Source: Oscillospiraceae bacterium
Lineage (GTDB): Bacteria; Bacillota; Clostridia; Oscillospirales; Oscillospiraceae
Reading direction: 5' to 3'
DNA: 64,000 nt
NCBI GenBank assembly: GCA_015067495.1
Contig: SVMI01000007.1
Coordinates: 59,377 to 123,376 of the forward strand
The number at the start of each line of letters is the position of its first letter. Position 1 is the first letter of the stretch. Both the position numbers and the translations under genes were made by a program. This document shows positions 16,794 to 25,567 of this stretch, piece by piece. Below the pieces are notes generated by a model. It was not told the origin of the DNA. It searched no databases and saw only the letters and a program-made list of their open reading frames with translations.

Positions 16794-17443
16794 GCCGTCT
16801 CCCCCTTTCTTTTCTTCCACAGCAGGAAGAGCAGGCAGAAGATGGCAACCACGCTGACTGCCATCAGCGATGCCGGTCTCGAGACGCCCATATCGCCGGT
16901 TGGCGGCGGTGTGGGATCGTCGGGATCGACGGGATATTCTTCGATGAGGAACTCCCAATCCAGAAGACCGATTGCATCCTGATACTCGTTGCCCAGCTCG
17001 GCAGGTACATCCAAAATGACCTCAAGGTCGACCTCGCCGCCGGAATAGAGCGTGCCGAGGTAGGTCCATTCGGTCAGCTGAGCGGTCTCATCCGCGGCAG
17101 CATCGAACATGTAGTCCATCGCGCCGTTCTCCAGAACCCGGACCTTCAGATCAAGCATGGAGAGGAAGTCCTCCGAGCCTTCGTGGGCGCCGCGGGAGCG
17201 GATGTAGATCTTGACCTTGACCTGATTGTCTGCCCGATTGCGGACAGTAACAAGCTGGGTCAGATGATCGCCGGGCATGACGCCCTTGAAGTTGGTAAAG
17301 AGATCCGTGAGGGAATACTCTGTGCCGGGTTCAAAGATGAACTTGCCGGCATTCTCGGTGTAGGTGACAGTGCCTGCGCTTGCAGGAACAGCAAGCATCA
17401 ATATCAGGCTGAGTACGGTCAGAGCAGAGATCAATTTCTTCAT
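16790..17443 (-). CDS. Sec-exported protein with LPXTG-like cell-wall sorting signal
   Basis: 217 residues. Unlike its neighbours it has an ordinary Sec signal ending in VPASAG. A beta-rich domain of about 150 residues follows (VMPGDHLTQLVTVRNRADNQ looks like an immunoglobulin/CNA-type strand pair), then a proline linker and a sorting signal: PPPTGD, a hydrophobic stretch and KKRKGETA. PPPTG deviates from LPXTG at the leucine, so recognition by a class-specific sortase is likely but unproven; no sortase gene is in the window. Lying inside the SipW cluster and overlapping the next gene by ATGA, it is a good candidate for the wall anchor of the structure. Confidence 0.78.
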   Translation of the reverse strand: MKKLISALTVLSLILMLAVPASAGTVTYTENAGKFIFEPGTEYSLTDLFTNFKGVMPGDHLTQLVTVRNRADNQVKVKIYIRSRGAHEGSEDFLSMLDLKVRVLENGAMDYMFDAAADETAQLTEWTYLGTLYSGGEVDLEVILDVPAELGNEYQDAIGLLDWEFLIEEYPVDPDDPTPPPTGDMGVSRPASLMAVSVVAIFCLLFLLWKKRKGETA

Positions 17444-17455
17444 AGCCGCACCCCC

Positions 17456-18025
17456 TTACTCATCCGCGGGCCAGCCGAAGGCCTGCGAAGCGTCTCCGTC
17501 CGGGACGGGGTTGTTTTCGGACTGGACAGCCTGGGCGACGACAGTCAGATTCAGTACAGAACCCACATGGGTCTGATCCAGCTGGGAGCCGACGATCTCC
17601 ACCTCGGAAAGGAACCATGGGGAGAATGTGTGGGGATCAACGATGCCGTTGTAGTAGAACCAGCCGTCCTTGTAGGTCCAGTGCTGGGAATTGATGTTCA
17701 GCTTGAGGCACTCGTCAGCGATGAGTGCCTGATTGGTGGAGCCATAGACCACCTTCACCCGGAGGTAGAATGGGTGATCGCAGTCGTTTTCGATGGTCAC
17801 GACCTTGCTGACGATGTCGCCGGGGATGACGTAGATGCCTTCCTCGGGGAAAGGCGTACCCTGATCAGTGGTCTCGTGGATCACGAGGCGGATATTGCCG
17901 GAGGTAACGACGTTGGTGGCAGTGCCGAAGGTGGTGTAGTATGCAAGAGAGCCTTGGGTCAGCAGAGAGATCAGGATCGCAGCCAGACCGATGGCGAGAA
18001 AGCGCAACTTGATTTTTGCGAACAT
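17456..18025 (-). CDS. SipW-type exported protein (TasA-like)
   Basis: 189 residues, GGAGGT eight bases before the ATG. Signal: LTQGSLAYYTTFGTATNVVTSG, a SipW-like site with AYYTT in place of AWFTD. The mature part (LVIHETTDQGTPFPEEGIYV ... YLRVKVVYGSTNQALI) is a single beta-rich domain ending in VVAQAVQSENNPVPDGDASQ, the cluster's A-V-Q motif. It lies 12 bp upstream of the LPXTG-like gene and is separated from the Hint-domain protein by 235 bp of repeats. Confidence 0.75.
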   Translation of the reverse strand: MFAKIKLRFLAIGLAAILISLLTQGSLAYYTTFGTATNVVTSGNIRLVIHETTDQGTPFPEEGIYVIPGDIVSKVVTIENDCDHPFYLRVKVVYGSTNQALIADECLKLNINSQHWTYKDGWFYYNGIVDPHTFSPWFLSEVEIVGSQLDQTHVGSVLNLTVVAQAVQSENNPVPDGDASQAFGWPADE

Positions 18026-18054
18026 GCGTGTTACCTCCTTTCTGAGTGTTTTAT

Positions 18055-18140
18055 GTCATTGCCAAGTCCATGCCTTGCCCTTTGGGGAAGGTGGCAGTCC
18101 AACGGGCTGACGGATGAGGTCGTTACCTCACTTCGCCCTT
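18055..18140. repeat. Palindromic intergenic repeat (REP-like)
   Basis: Contains CCCTTTGGGGAAGGTGGCAG ... CGGGCTGACGGATGAGGT. From memory this resembles a short palindromic repeat common between genes in gut Oscillospirales; only one copy is clear in this window, so that identity is not shown here. Confidence 0.45.
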
Positions 18141-18250
18141 GCAAAGCCCAAAGAGCTGTGGCAATTTCGTGTTTTGCGCACGGCAGTCAAAAGGCACTGT
18201 TTCCAATACCCTTTGACCACCGCCCAACCCCTTTCGGGGTTGGGGTGGGT
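18139..18250. repeat. Two-hairpin intergenic module, copy 1
   Basis: CAAAAGG ... CCTTTTG followed by CCCAACCCC - tttc - GGGGTTGGG. Lies directly after the Hint-domain gene on the - strand. It shares order and both stems with modules at 23383 and 25487 but is the most diverged of the three. Confidence 0.65.
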
Positions 18251-18260
18251 AATGAATTGT

Positions 18261-21200
18261 TTAGCCAACAATCTGAACGCTATCGTCCAAAACATACTTG
18301 TTAATCAATCCAATGATGTACTCCTTGGTGTACAGTCCCTTGGAGATACCGACCTTCATAACGGGAATATTGTACTGCTCAAATACAGAGATGTCGCAGT
18401 ATTCATCCCACTCGTTGTAGTTGTACAGACCATACTTCTCGATATCGGACTGCATCTTCGTCGTACTATACTTCAGGTCTTCGCCAAAATCGAAGGTATT
18501 GATAACATCGACAAGAACGTGTGTCACACTCAAAGTATCTTCAGCCACATAATTCAGCGTCTGATTGGTAACGATATCGTACTTGTAACCCGTAGTCCAT
18601 TCTACAGTCACATCAATCAGTTTCTTCACACCAACCTTACCCGTGGTACCAATGGCTACAAATCTGTGACCGATGAACTGCTTGTAGTTGACAGCATCGA
18701 TATTTACATACTTGTTAAGATCAAGGTCAAAAATGCCATGCTCGTTGATCGTTACAAGTTCGCTACCATCGTCGAAAATGAAGGTATTCTTGTAGAAGTC
18801 ACTCTGTGTCTTAACAACAATGATTATATCATTATTGGTCACCTTGCCCGTAAGATGGTCAAACGCCATCACTGAATCGCCCTTGCGAAGATCTTCAATT
18901 GCTTTCTTGGTGCCATCTGCGAGAGTGATCAACGTACCCTCGGCAAGACAAGTGGTATTACCACCCCCGCTGCTACTTTCAGCACTAAATGTAATAGTCA
19001 CTGTTGTGCTATTCGCTACCACTTTTTGACTAGTTCCCTTAAACCTCCAAGATGTAATCGGCCATGTGCCATTACACTTATTTGCAATTTTACCATCGGA
19101 AACAATCTTAATGCCGTGATTGCTATCTATAGAAGCACTCAGCGTTTTACCGCCGTTTGAGGCACCGGGACTGCTACAACCAGACGGCACTCCGAGAACC
19201 AACTCCAAGACTTGACCATTATTATAAGTAATCGTTACCGTGGTAGCTGCACTAAAAGCATTGTTGCTCGCAGGGTCCAAAACCACTGATTCAATATTGG
19301 TCTTATGGTCAAAGGGTTCCGCTACGCCATCCTTGTTTGCATCGTCCATAATCTGCTCGATTGCATCAAGGGGATACATCGTGTATTTCCAGTTGCCACT
19401 GTATCCTCCCCATTCGCCGGTTAAACCAGCGCTATCGATCGAGATTGTAGCATCTGCGATTGACTTTTCATAAACGTCCAACACTAGCGGTACTTCGTAG
19501 GTCCTTGTTACACTCTTATTGATCTTTTGGCCATTCTGATTATAGAAGATGTCATCCTTCACAGTAAAGACTAGCGTATAGGTTCCCTTTGTGTCCAAAG
19601 TGACTGTACCAGTTCTTTCTTCGCCGCTGGGAGTAATACATTTAGCTGTTACAGTGTAGGATATGCCAGTATACTTGCTCCACTTTGCCAATGTATTGAG
19701 GTTCAGTAACAATGCACTCTCGCCCTTCGGATACATCGCGCTCAAGCCGTTCTTATCGCCAATCAAGAAGCGGGTATCGTCATCATTGTCCTTTGCCTGC
19801 ATCTGGTCGCCCAAATCAAACTCAAACGTGGGCAGGTAGTCACCTTGTGAATAGGCAACCTTTTCATAATTGTTATCCACGCTATTGTTCGCTGCAGGGA
19901 CAGACGCGACAGCCGCTCCAACGTTTTTTTCAAAACCCTGTGCATAGAAGGTAACTGTTACATCATTCGAAACAAGATATCCGGTATTGGCAGAATCAAC
20001 AAGCACGGCATCATCGAGGTTAATAGACTCATTAATAGAAATAATGCCCGTATTTACAGCCTTCGGATTTGACCCAATGTGATAAGCGGAGAACTGATTG
20101 TCAAACATTGAATTAAAAACCGTCTGTGCTTCTGTAACTTTAATTGCGCTTATATCGGTTTCATAAACAAAGTTATACTGTTTCAAGTAACCATTTAAGA
20201 TAAGCTTTGTTGAATCAGCACTTGCGCCATCTGTAATGACGATGCCCATACCCACAACACCACGTCCATCATTATAATTGACCGTTGTCACATTTGTAAG
20301 GGTATTTGAACCACCAGAAATCAGGAGATTGGCGATCGTGCCGCCATAAAGTGTGGTGTCAATAATAGTGTTACCATTGGAACGAACTGGTGCTGCACAA
20401 TTAGCTATGTAACAATTCTGAATGATACAATGCTCCGCGTCAACCGCAGCAGTATAGTCATTCTGAGCAGCACCAGTCAAAGTGGTTGTATACATGCCGT
20501 ATTCGTCATAAATATCACCAACTATGCTCAGATGATCCAAAGTAGCATTCTTTGCGATAATAATACCATGACCCTGTTTGGAGTTGTACTGATTCATGCC
20601 GCCACGAACATCAATTTCAAAGCCGTTGCCATATACTGTACAGCTCTGATAATTGATTGTACCGTTTGCGGAAACCTTGATGTTCTGGAGCAGAACCACA
20701 TTAATACCATTCGAGCCGTTCGCAGAAGTAATGTTCTTCGCATCCACGACTTCAAGGTACAGCTCGGTCGGCTTACAGAAGTTGTAGTCCTGAATGGTCA
20801 CCTTGACAACACCAGTACCCTCAAGCTGGATTGTACCCTTAGTCCAATCGGTGGTATTAGCCGTAAAGCTGCCGGAAACGTTCATGTTTTCGTCTACCTT
20901 GTCAATGGTAACATAGACACCAGAAGCATTGATCTCCATATTATCCTTAGCAGCAAACAGGCTGTCAATGGAAACTGCATTCTGATTACCCACGCGGTAC
21001 AGGAAATTGCCGGTAAACTTAGTTTCAAATTTATCCTGTGCGTTGGTATAATCGCTAATCTCAATGTTCTCATACTCGTCCACGCCATCGACACCCCAGC
21101 CATAGCCGCCAAAGAGCTGACGGAAGGGAATGTAAACTGCCTGCTTATCTTCATTAGCAGTGTGGACATGCTTACAAGTAACAGGATTTGCATCTATATT

Positions 21201-23333
21201 CAGTTCCGAATGGTCAACACGGCTGAATTGGAAGTCATCCGTATAAGAAGCTATACTGTTCTTCTCAAATTCACAGTAGTAATACTCGTGACGATCGCCG
21301 AAATTAACCGTACATTTTTTTGCAGTGACATTCGAAAGATCCAACGCGCCCTTTCCGTTGTCGAGGCGCTTGTCAACAGTGCCGATATATGCGCCGCAGT
21401 AGCGATACCAGTAATACTGATAATTACCGCAAACGTCGTTATATACATCAATCGTAGCCGCAACGTTACAGTTCTCAAACAGCACCTTGCTGTCAGATCC
21501 CAAATAACCCAGCAGACCTGCAGCACCAACGTCCCAGCTTCCCCAAAGGGCAGAAACCGTGTTTGTATCGTCTACTGTGATGTTTTTGAAAATCAGGTTG
21601 TATCCGCCATTATTATTTGCGCCATTACTGCCATCTCTGCCAACAACTGCAGCAACACTGGTATTATAGGTCTGGGGATGGCTGCTGGTAATCGCAATAT
21701 TCTCAAAAGTTGCATTTGCTGCATAAGCCGCAACGCAACCAGTGGGAGTAAATTCACCCTCAGAATAGAAGTTGTCGATGGTCAAGTTTTTGACGGTACC
21801 GCCATAAACGTAGCCAAACAGACCCATAGCCGCATTATAATAGGTACCGTCATATGTACCGAGCAGCATCCATGTATTTTGGAAAATGTTGCTGATTATA
21901 TGACCCGTACCATCGAAGGTGCCGGAAAATGCACCCTTATAACCATCAGATGTATAGCCAATGGGATAGAACTTCAGCATGCCGTTCTCATCAAGAACCC
22001 CTGCGCCACCCATATCAACATTGTTGATCAGCTTATAGTGCTTGCTGCCGTAGCTATCAGGTTCATTTGCGATTACGTTGCCTAAATATGCCAGCTGATC
22101 AGCGTTGGCAATGATGTATGGATCATCCTCTGTGCCGGTACCATCAGCGAAGCTCTCCGCAAGATTACCTTCCCAAGCAGCAGTGGTATCCGCAACAACT
22201 GCAATCTCGGAGAAGGATGCCATGCTCAGCTTGACATCGCCGGTCACGGGGTCGTACTCGAAGCCGTTGTGGGCGCTCAGCGTGCCGGCAGTCATCTCAT
22301 TGGTCGCGCCGTTCTCAACGTGATACAGCGCATAGTTGCCCATGTTCAGACCGGGCATCATGGCTTCCTTCACGTAGATCTGAACGGGGGTTGTGTTGCC
22401 GGCGGCTACGCCTTCCACATGCACATCCAGAGAACGCATGATCTCATTTTCCTGCAGCACAACATTGCTCTGGGTCGCGCTCAGATTGGAAACGGAGAAG
22501 GTCAGCTGAGTTGTGCCGGACTCCAGCAGCGTGCCGGCAGGCACAACTGCGGAAATATGTCCGCTCTCGCTGGTGATGGTGACATCGCCGGTCAGGCGGT
22601 TGTCAGTACCGGGGGTGACATTCACAGTCACGCTGCCGGGCTTCAGAGCCGGGAAGGTGGCTTCCGTGTCATAATCAGGGCCAAAGGAGTCAGATTCCGC
22701 GGTCATCTGGGTCGCCAGCAGGGTGATGCCCAGATTGATGCTGGGAGGTGTGGTGCCGGTCTTATAGTTGGCTTCGTTGCCAACGGTTTCGGGCATGTAG
22801 ACCACCAGCGCGAAGTACTCGTCTGCCTCGTCCTTCAGCATCTCGCCATTGACGGTCTTGCCGGATGTGAGGGTGTTGGTGGTAGTCAGCTCCGCACGGG
22901 CATCATCGCGGCTTGCGAAGAAGGTGGTCTCGTTGGTCTTGTCCTTAACGATACCCATATGGATATAGTTGGACAGGATCAGAGGCTCGTCATAGACGTT
23001 TGTGCCGACGCTCTGGCTGGCAACGCGGATGCCCAGCTGGTACTTCAGTGCCAGATTGCCTGCGTTGCGGACGCGCAGATAGACAACATCCGTGTAGCCG
23101 GGTTCCCAAAGCGCGCCCTCGTCAAAGACGTTGGTGCTCTGGTCGACGGGCTTCCACGCGCTTGCGGACTCGTCGTACCAATCCAGCTCCACATCCAGAA
23201 TGCCGGTCTGGATGATGTTGTTCATGCTGACGACCTCGTCAGTGAACCATGCGAAGGTAGTGCCCACGAACATGGATACGCACAACACAAGTGCGATCAT
23301 GCTGCGCAGGAACGCCTGCTTGCTGTTTTTCAT
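18261..23333 (-). CDS. Large SipW-type surface protein with beta-helix region and C-terminal Hint domain
   Basis: 1690 residues from the ATG at 23333 (GGGAGG upstream). Residues 1-230: SipW-type signal (VGTTFAWFTDEVVSMNNIIQ) and a TasA-like domain ending in LLATQ. A beta-sandwich of ~130 residues follows, then from about residue 400 a GLUG/right-handed beta-helix region (FYPIGYTSDGYKGAFSGTFD, then many Asn/Gly-rich turns) and further beta domains. From the cysteine coded at 18950 comes a Hint domain: CLAEGTLITLADGTKKAIED with block B as TINEHGIFDLD and block F as YDIVTNQTLNYVAE. The final Asn of inteins is absent, so hedgehog-like autocleavage at Cys1 rather than splicing is expected. About 80 residues follow (DIEKYGLYNYNEWDEY). 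Confidence 0.82.
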   Translation of the reverse strand: MKNSKQAFLRSMIALVLCVSMFVGTTFAWFTDEVVSMNNIIQTGILDVELDWYDESASAWKPVDQSTNVFDEGALWEPGYTDVVYLRVRNAGNLALKYQLGIRVASQSVGTNVYDEPLILSNYIHMGIVKDKTNETTFFASRDDARAELTTTNTLTSGKTVNGEMLKDEADEYFALVVYMPETVGNEANYKTGTTPPSINLGITLLATQMTAESDSFGPDYDTEATFPALKPGSVTVNVTPGTDNRLTGDVTITSESGHISAVVPAGTLLESGTTQLTFSVSNLSATQSNVVLQENEIMRSLDVHVEGVAAGNTTPVQIYVKEAMMPGLNMGNYALYHVENGATNEMTAGTLSAHNGFEYDPVTGDVKLSMASFSEIAVVADTTAAWEGNLAESFADGTGTEDDPYIIANADQLAYLGNVIANEPDSYGSKHYKLINNVDMGGAGVLDENGMLKFYPIGYTSDGYKGAFSGTFDGTGHIISNIFQNTWMLLGTYDGTYYNAAMGLFGYVYGGTVKNLTIDNFYSEGEFTPTGCVAAYAANATFENIAITSSHPQTYNTSVAAVVGRDGSNGANNNGGYNLIFKNITVDDTNTVSALWGSWDVGAAGLLGYLGSDSKVLFENCNVAATIDVYNDVCGNYQYYWYRYCGAYIGTVDKRLDNGKGALDLSNVTAKKCTVNFGDRHEYYYCEFEKNSIASYTDDFQFSRVDHSELNIDANPVTCKHVHTANEDKQAVYIPFRQLFGGYGWGVDGVDEYENIEISDYTNAQDKFETKFTGNFLYRVGNQNAVSIDSLFAAKDNMEINASGVYVTIDKVDENMNVSGSFTANTTDWTKGTIQLEGTGVVKVTIQDYNFCKPTELYLEVVDAKNITSANGSNGINVVLLQNIKVSANGTINYQSCTVYGNGFEIDVRGGMNQYNSKQGHGIIIAKNATLDHLSIVGDIYDEYGMYTTTLTGAAQNDYTAAVDAEHCIIQNCYIANCAAPVRSNGNTIIDTTLYGGTIANLLISGGSNTLTNVTTVNYNDGRGVVGMGIVITDGASADSTKLILNGYLKQYNFVYETDISAIKVTEAQTVFNSMFDNQFSAYHIGSNPKAVNTGIISINESINLDDAVLVDSANTGYLVSNDVTVTFYAQGFEKNVGAAVASVPAANNSVDNNYEKVAYSQGDYLPTFEFDLGDQMQAKDNDDDTRFLIGDKNGLSAMYPKGESALLLNLNTLAKWSKYTGISYTVTAKCITPSGEERTGTVTLDTKGTYTLVFTVKDDIFYNQNGQKINKSVTRTYEVPLVLDVYEKSIADATISIDSAGLTGEWGGYSGNWKYTMYPLDAIEQIMDDANKDGVAEPFDHKTNIESVVLDPASNNAFSAATTVTITYNNGQVLELVLGVPSGCSSPGASNGGKTLSASIDSNHGIKIVSDGKIANKCNGTWPITSWRFKGTSQKVVANSTTVTITFSAESSSGGGNTTCLAEGTLITLADGTKKAIEDLRKGDSVMAFDHLTGKVTNNDIIIVVKTQSDFYKNTFIFDDGSELVTINEHGIFDLDLNKYVNIDAVNYKQFIGHRFVAIGTTGKVGVKKLIDVTVEWTTGYKYDIVTNQTLNYVAEDTLSVTHVLVDVINTFDFGEDLKYSTTKMQSDIEKYGLYNYNEWDEYCDISVFEQYNIPVMKVGISKGLYTKEYIIGLINKYVLDDSVQIVG

Positions 23334-23382
23334 ATGTATCTTCCTCCCAAAATCAGTTGGAATTATTAATGGATTTATGCGG

Positions 23383-23455
23383 TGAGCAAAAGGCGCAATC
23401 CCTTGTGCCCTTTGATCGCCGCCCAACCCCCGGAGGGGTTGGGTAGGCTGGAAAA
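23383..23455. repeat. Two-hairpin intergenic module, copy 2
   Basis: CAAAAGGC ... GCCCTTTG, then CCCAACCCC - ggag - GGGGTTGGG (approximate loop), nearly identical to copy 3 at 25487 (GCCGCCCAACCCCCGGAGGG shared). It lies downstream of the 23463-25367 gene on the - strand and probably acts as a partial terminator or 3' stabiliser. Confidence 0.75.
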
Positions 23456-23462
23456 ACGTAAA

Positions 23463-25367
23463 TCAGACCGCCTGCAGACGGAAGGTCTGGGTCGCTGCAT
23501 CCCAATAGGTTTCGTAGCCCGGGTTCATGCAGATCAGCTTTGCCTCATCGCCTGCGGTGTAGGTATAGCCTGCTGCGGGCTTGAAGTTGAAGTTTGCAAA
23601 GTGCTCGTCAGACTCATTAACAGAGAACTTCAACGTATTGAACTCTGCCGCAAGATACGCAGTGTTGTGGTTAGTGGAGAGGTCGTATGCGATAACCCCG
23701 TCAACCTCAGCTTCGCCCCATGTGAGGTTCAAGCCACCGCTGTATCCAAAGCTATCGATGATCTTACCGCCGGTGATGGATGCGGAGTTATTCAGCAGGA
23801 ACAGCGAATTCTCACCATTGTCGTAGATCTCGCCGCCGGTCATAACAAAGCTGGCATGGTTGTGGAAGCGGATCGCACCGACGCCAGAAGCAGCCGCGTT
23901 GTCATGCAGCTTAAAGGTGCCGCCGATCTTGACAGTTTCATAATAACCGGCGTACATCGCGCCGCCGACCTGCTCGGAGTAGTTATAGGCCATCTCGCCG
24001 CCGTTGAACACGTAAACGTTGTTGCTGCTGGAGGAACCTGCCCAAATTGCACCACCCTGGCTGGTGGAGTAGTTGTGGTTCATTTCGCCGCCATTCATGG
24101 TCAGAACGGTACCGACGTTCGTTACCACGCGGATCGCGCCACCCAGGCTGCCGGAGTTGTAGCTGATCTTACCGGCATTCATGATGATCTCGCCGCCGCC
24201 CCAGATCGCGCCTGCGGCCGCAGTGTTGTTGATGATCTCACCGCCGTTGATAATGAGCTTGCTGCCGGTACGGGTGTCGAGGAACACTGCATTGGCACCA
24301 TCGTTATTCTGCAAAACCGCGCCCTGATTCAACTCAACCACGCCGTTACCCTCGGTAGTAACGATAGCGCCGGTTGCGGTCACACCCGTGTTTACGGTGC
24401 CACGCTGCAGAACATCGTTGATGGGACCTGTCCACACAGCACCGCCGTCGACGGTGATGTTTTCAAGTGCCAGAGCAGCATTCGCCTTAACGGTGAACAT
24501 TCCGCCGGTGTAACCGGCAGCACGGGAAACAGTGAAGCCTGCGCCATTGATGTTGGCTTCGTAATCCACAACAAATGCCTCATTTGTTGTGATATCCTTG
24601 GTCAGGACGATGTTTTCCGCATTTCTCTCCAGTGCCAGCTTCAGCTCATTCGCGCTGGCAACGGGTGTCCAGTCCAGTTTTGCATCTGCATCATACTGAT
24701 CGTCAAAGGTATCCTCTTCCCAAGTATACTGGGTAGCCAGCAGCTGGACGGAGAAGCCCTCGCCGACAGACAGATTCTGATAGTTATTGTCAGCGGACTC
24801 GCGCATCTTCAATGCAATGCAGTAAGCGATCTCGCCCTTAGGTGCATCAATGCCGTTGTTGCGGTCAGAGCCGACACCCTCTGCGGGAAGCAGATAGCCA
24901 TGGGCAGCACCGTCAATATCCGCCATCAGCTCCGCCAGCGTGCCAACGGGTGTTGCAGCGTCAATATCAGCGCGGTCAGCTTCCTCTGCAGGCAGCATGT
25001 ACACATCAATGACATCCGCCAGATTGTACTGACCGGCAATGGGCAGTACATTGGGGATAATGCTCAGCTTGAACTTGAATGCCAGATCGCCCACATTCTT
25101 GATCTTGATATATTTGACCTCGGTGTAGCCGGGTTCCCAGTACTGGTAGTTGAAGATCGCGCCCTGAGAAGCGTCCGCGTAAGTACCGTCAACTGCGTCA
25201 GACCACAGCAGCTCAACATCCAGAGAGCCGGACTTGATGATGTTGCCCGTGCTGGTCACTTCGTCGGTAAACCAAGCAAAGGTCGTACCCACAAACATGG
25301 AAACGCACAGCAGCAGAGACAGAACGCTAAGCACCAGAGAGCGTTTTGTCGGGTTTTTGTTTGTCAT
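23463..25367 (-). CDS. Large SipW-type surface protein with beta-helix region
   Basis: 634 residues from the ATG at 25367 (AAAGGAGG nine bases upstream). SipW-type signal VGTTFAWFTDEVTSTGNIIK, then a TasA-like domain to about residue 225 that is close to that of the next upstream gene (WEPGYTEVKYIKIKN, QNLSVGEGFSVQLLATQYTW). From about residue 245 the chain becomes a right-handed beta-helix: a run of ~25-residue coils with NGGEI, NAGKI, TGGEI turns (INGGEIINNTAAAGAIWGGG). The helix type is that of autotransporter passengers and polysaccharide-active proteins, but no catalytic residues are evident. Adhesin or matrix component by inference. Confidence 0.8.
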   Translation of the reverse strand: MTNKNPTKRSLVLSVLSLLLCVSMFVGTTFAWFTDEVTSTGNIIKSGSLDVELLWSDAVDGTYADASQGAIFNYQYWEPGYTEVKYIKIKNVGDLAFKFKLSIIPNVLPIAGQYNLADVIDVYMLPAEEADRADIDAATPVGTLAELMADIDGAAHGYLLPAEGVGSDRNNGIDAPKGEIAYCIALKMRESADNNYQNLSVGEGFSVQLLATQYTWEEDTFDDQYDADAKLDWTPVASANELKLALERNAENIVLTKDITTNEAFVVDYEANINGAGFTVSRAAGYTGGMFTVKANAALALENITVDGGAVWTGPINDVLQRGTVNTGVTATGAIVTTEGNGVVELNQGAVLQNNDGANAVFLDTRTGSKLIINGGEIINNTAAAGAIWGGGEIIMNAGKISYNSGSLGGAIRVVTNVGTVLTMNGGEMNHNYSTSQGGAIWAGSSSSNNVYVFNGGEMAYNYSEQVGGAMYAGYYETVKIGGTFKLHDNAAASGVGAIRFHNHASFVMTGGEIYDNGENSLFLLNNSASITGGKIIDSFGYSGGLNLTWGEAEVDGVIAYDLSTNHNTAYLAAEFNTLKFSVNESDEHFANFNFKPAAGYTYTAGDEAKLICMNPGYETYWDAATQTFRLQAV

Positions 25368-25486
25368 TTCAAATGACCTCCTTTCCATTTGTCAACGTTG
25401 GGAAGTGTGAAAGCCGTTCTCTCGCTGACCGTTGACCCAACGCGGGAGGCGGCTTATGCAGTTTCTGCCAAGGGGAGTCTCCTCAG

Positions 25487-25558
25487 CGAGCAAAAGGCAC
25501 GATTTTGTCATGCCCTTTGATCGCCGCCCAACCCCCGGAGGGGTTGGGTAGGCTGGAA
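25487..25558. repeat. Two-hairpin intergenic module, copy 3
   Basis: CAAAAGGCA ... TGCCCTTTG, then the same CCCAACCCC/GGGGTTGGG stem as copy 2. Lies directly after the 25568-27496 gene on the - strand. Confidence 0.75.
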
Positions 25559-25567
25559 AATGCGAAA

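Noticed and set aside
16794-16958. 55-residue N-terminal extension of the 16158 ORF
   Set aside because: It overlaps the LPXTG-like gene in another frame; the ATGA overlap at 16793 starts the SipW-type signal.
20430-25376. 551-, 366- and 664-residue + strand ORFs opposite the SipW-type genes
   Set aside because: Antisense shadows; the start of 23382-25376 lies within the two-hairpin repeat, which explains why 23382 and 25505 begin with alike peptides.
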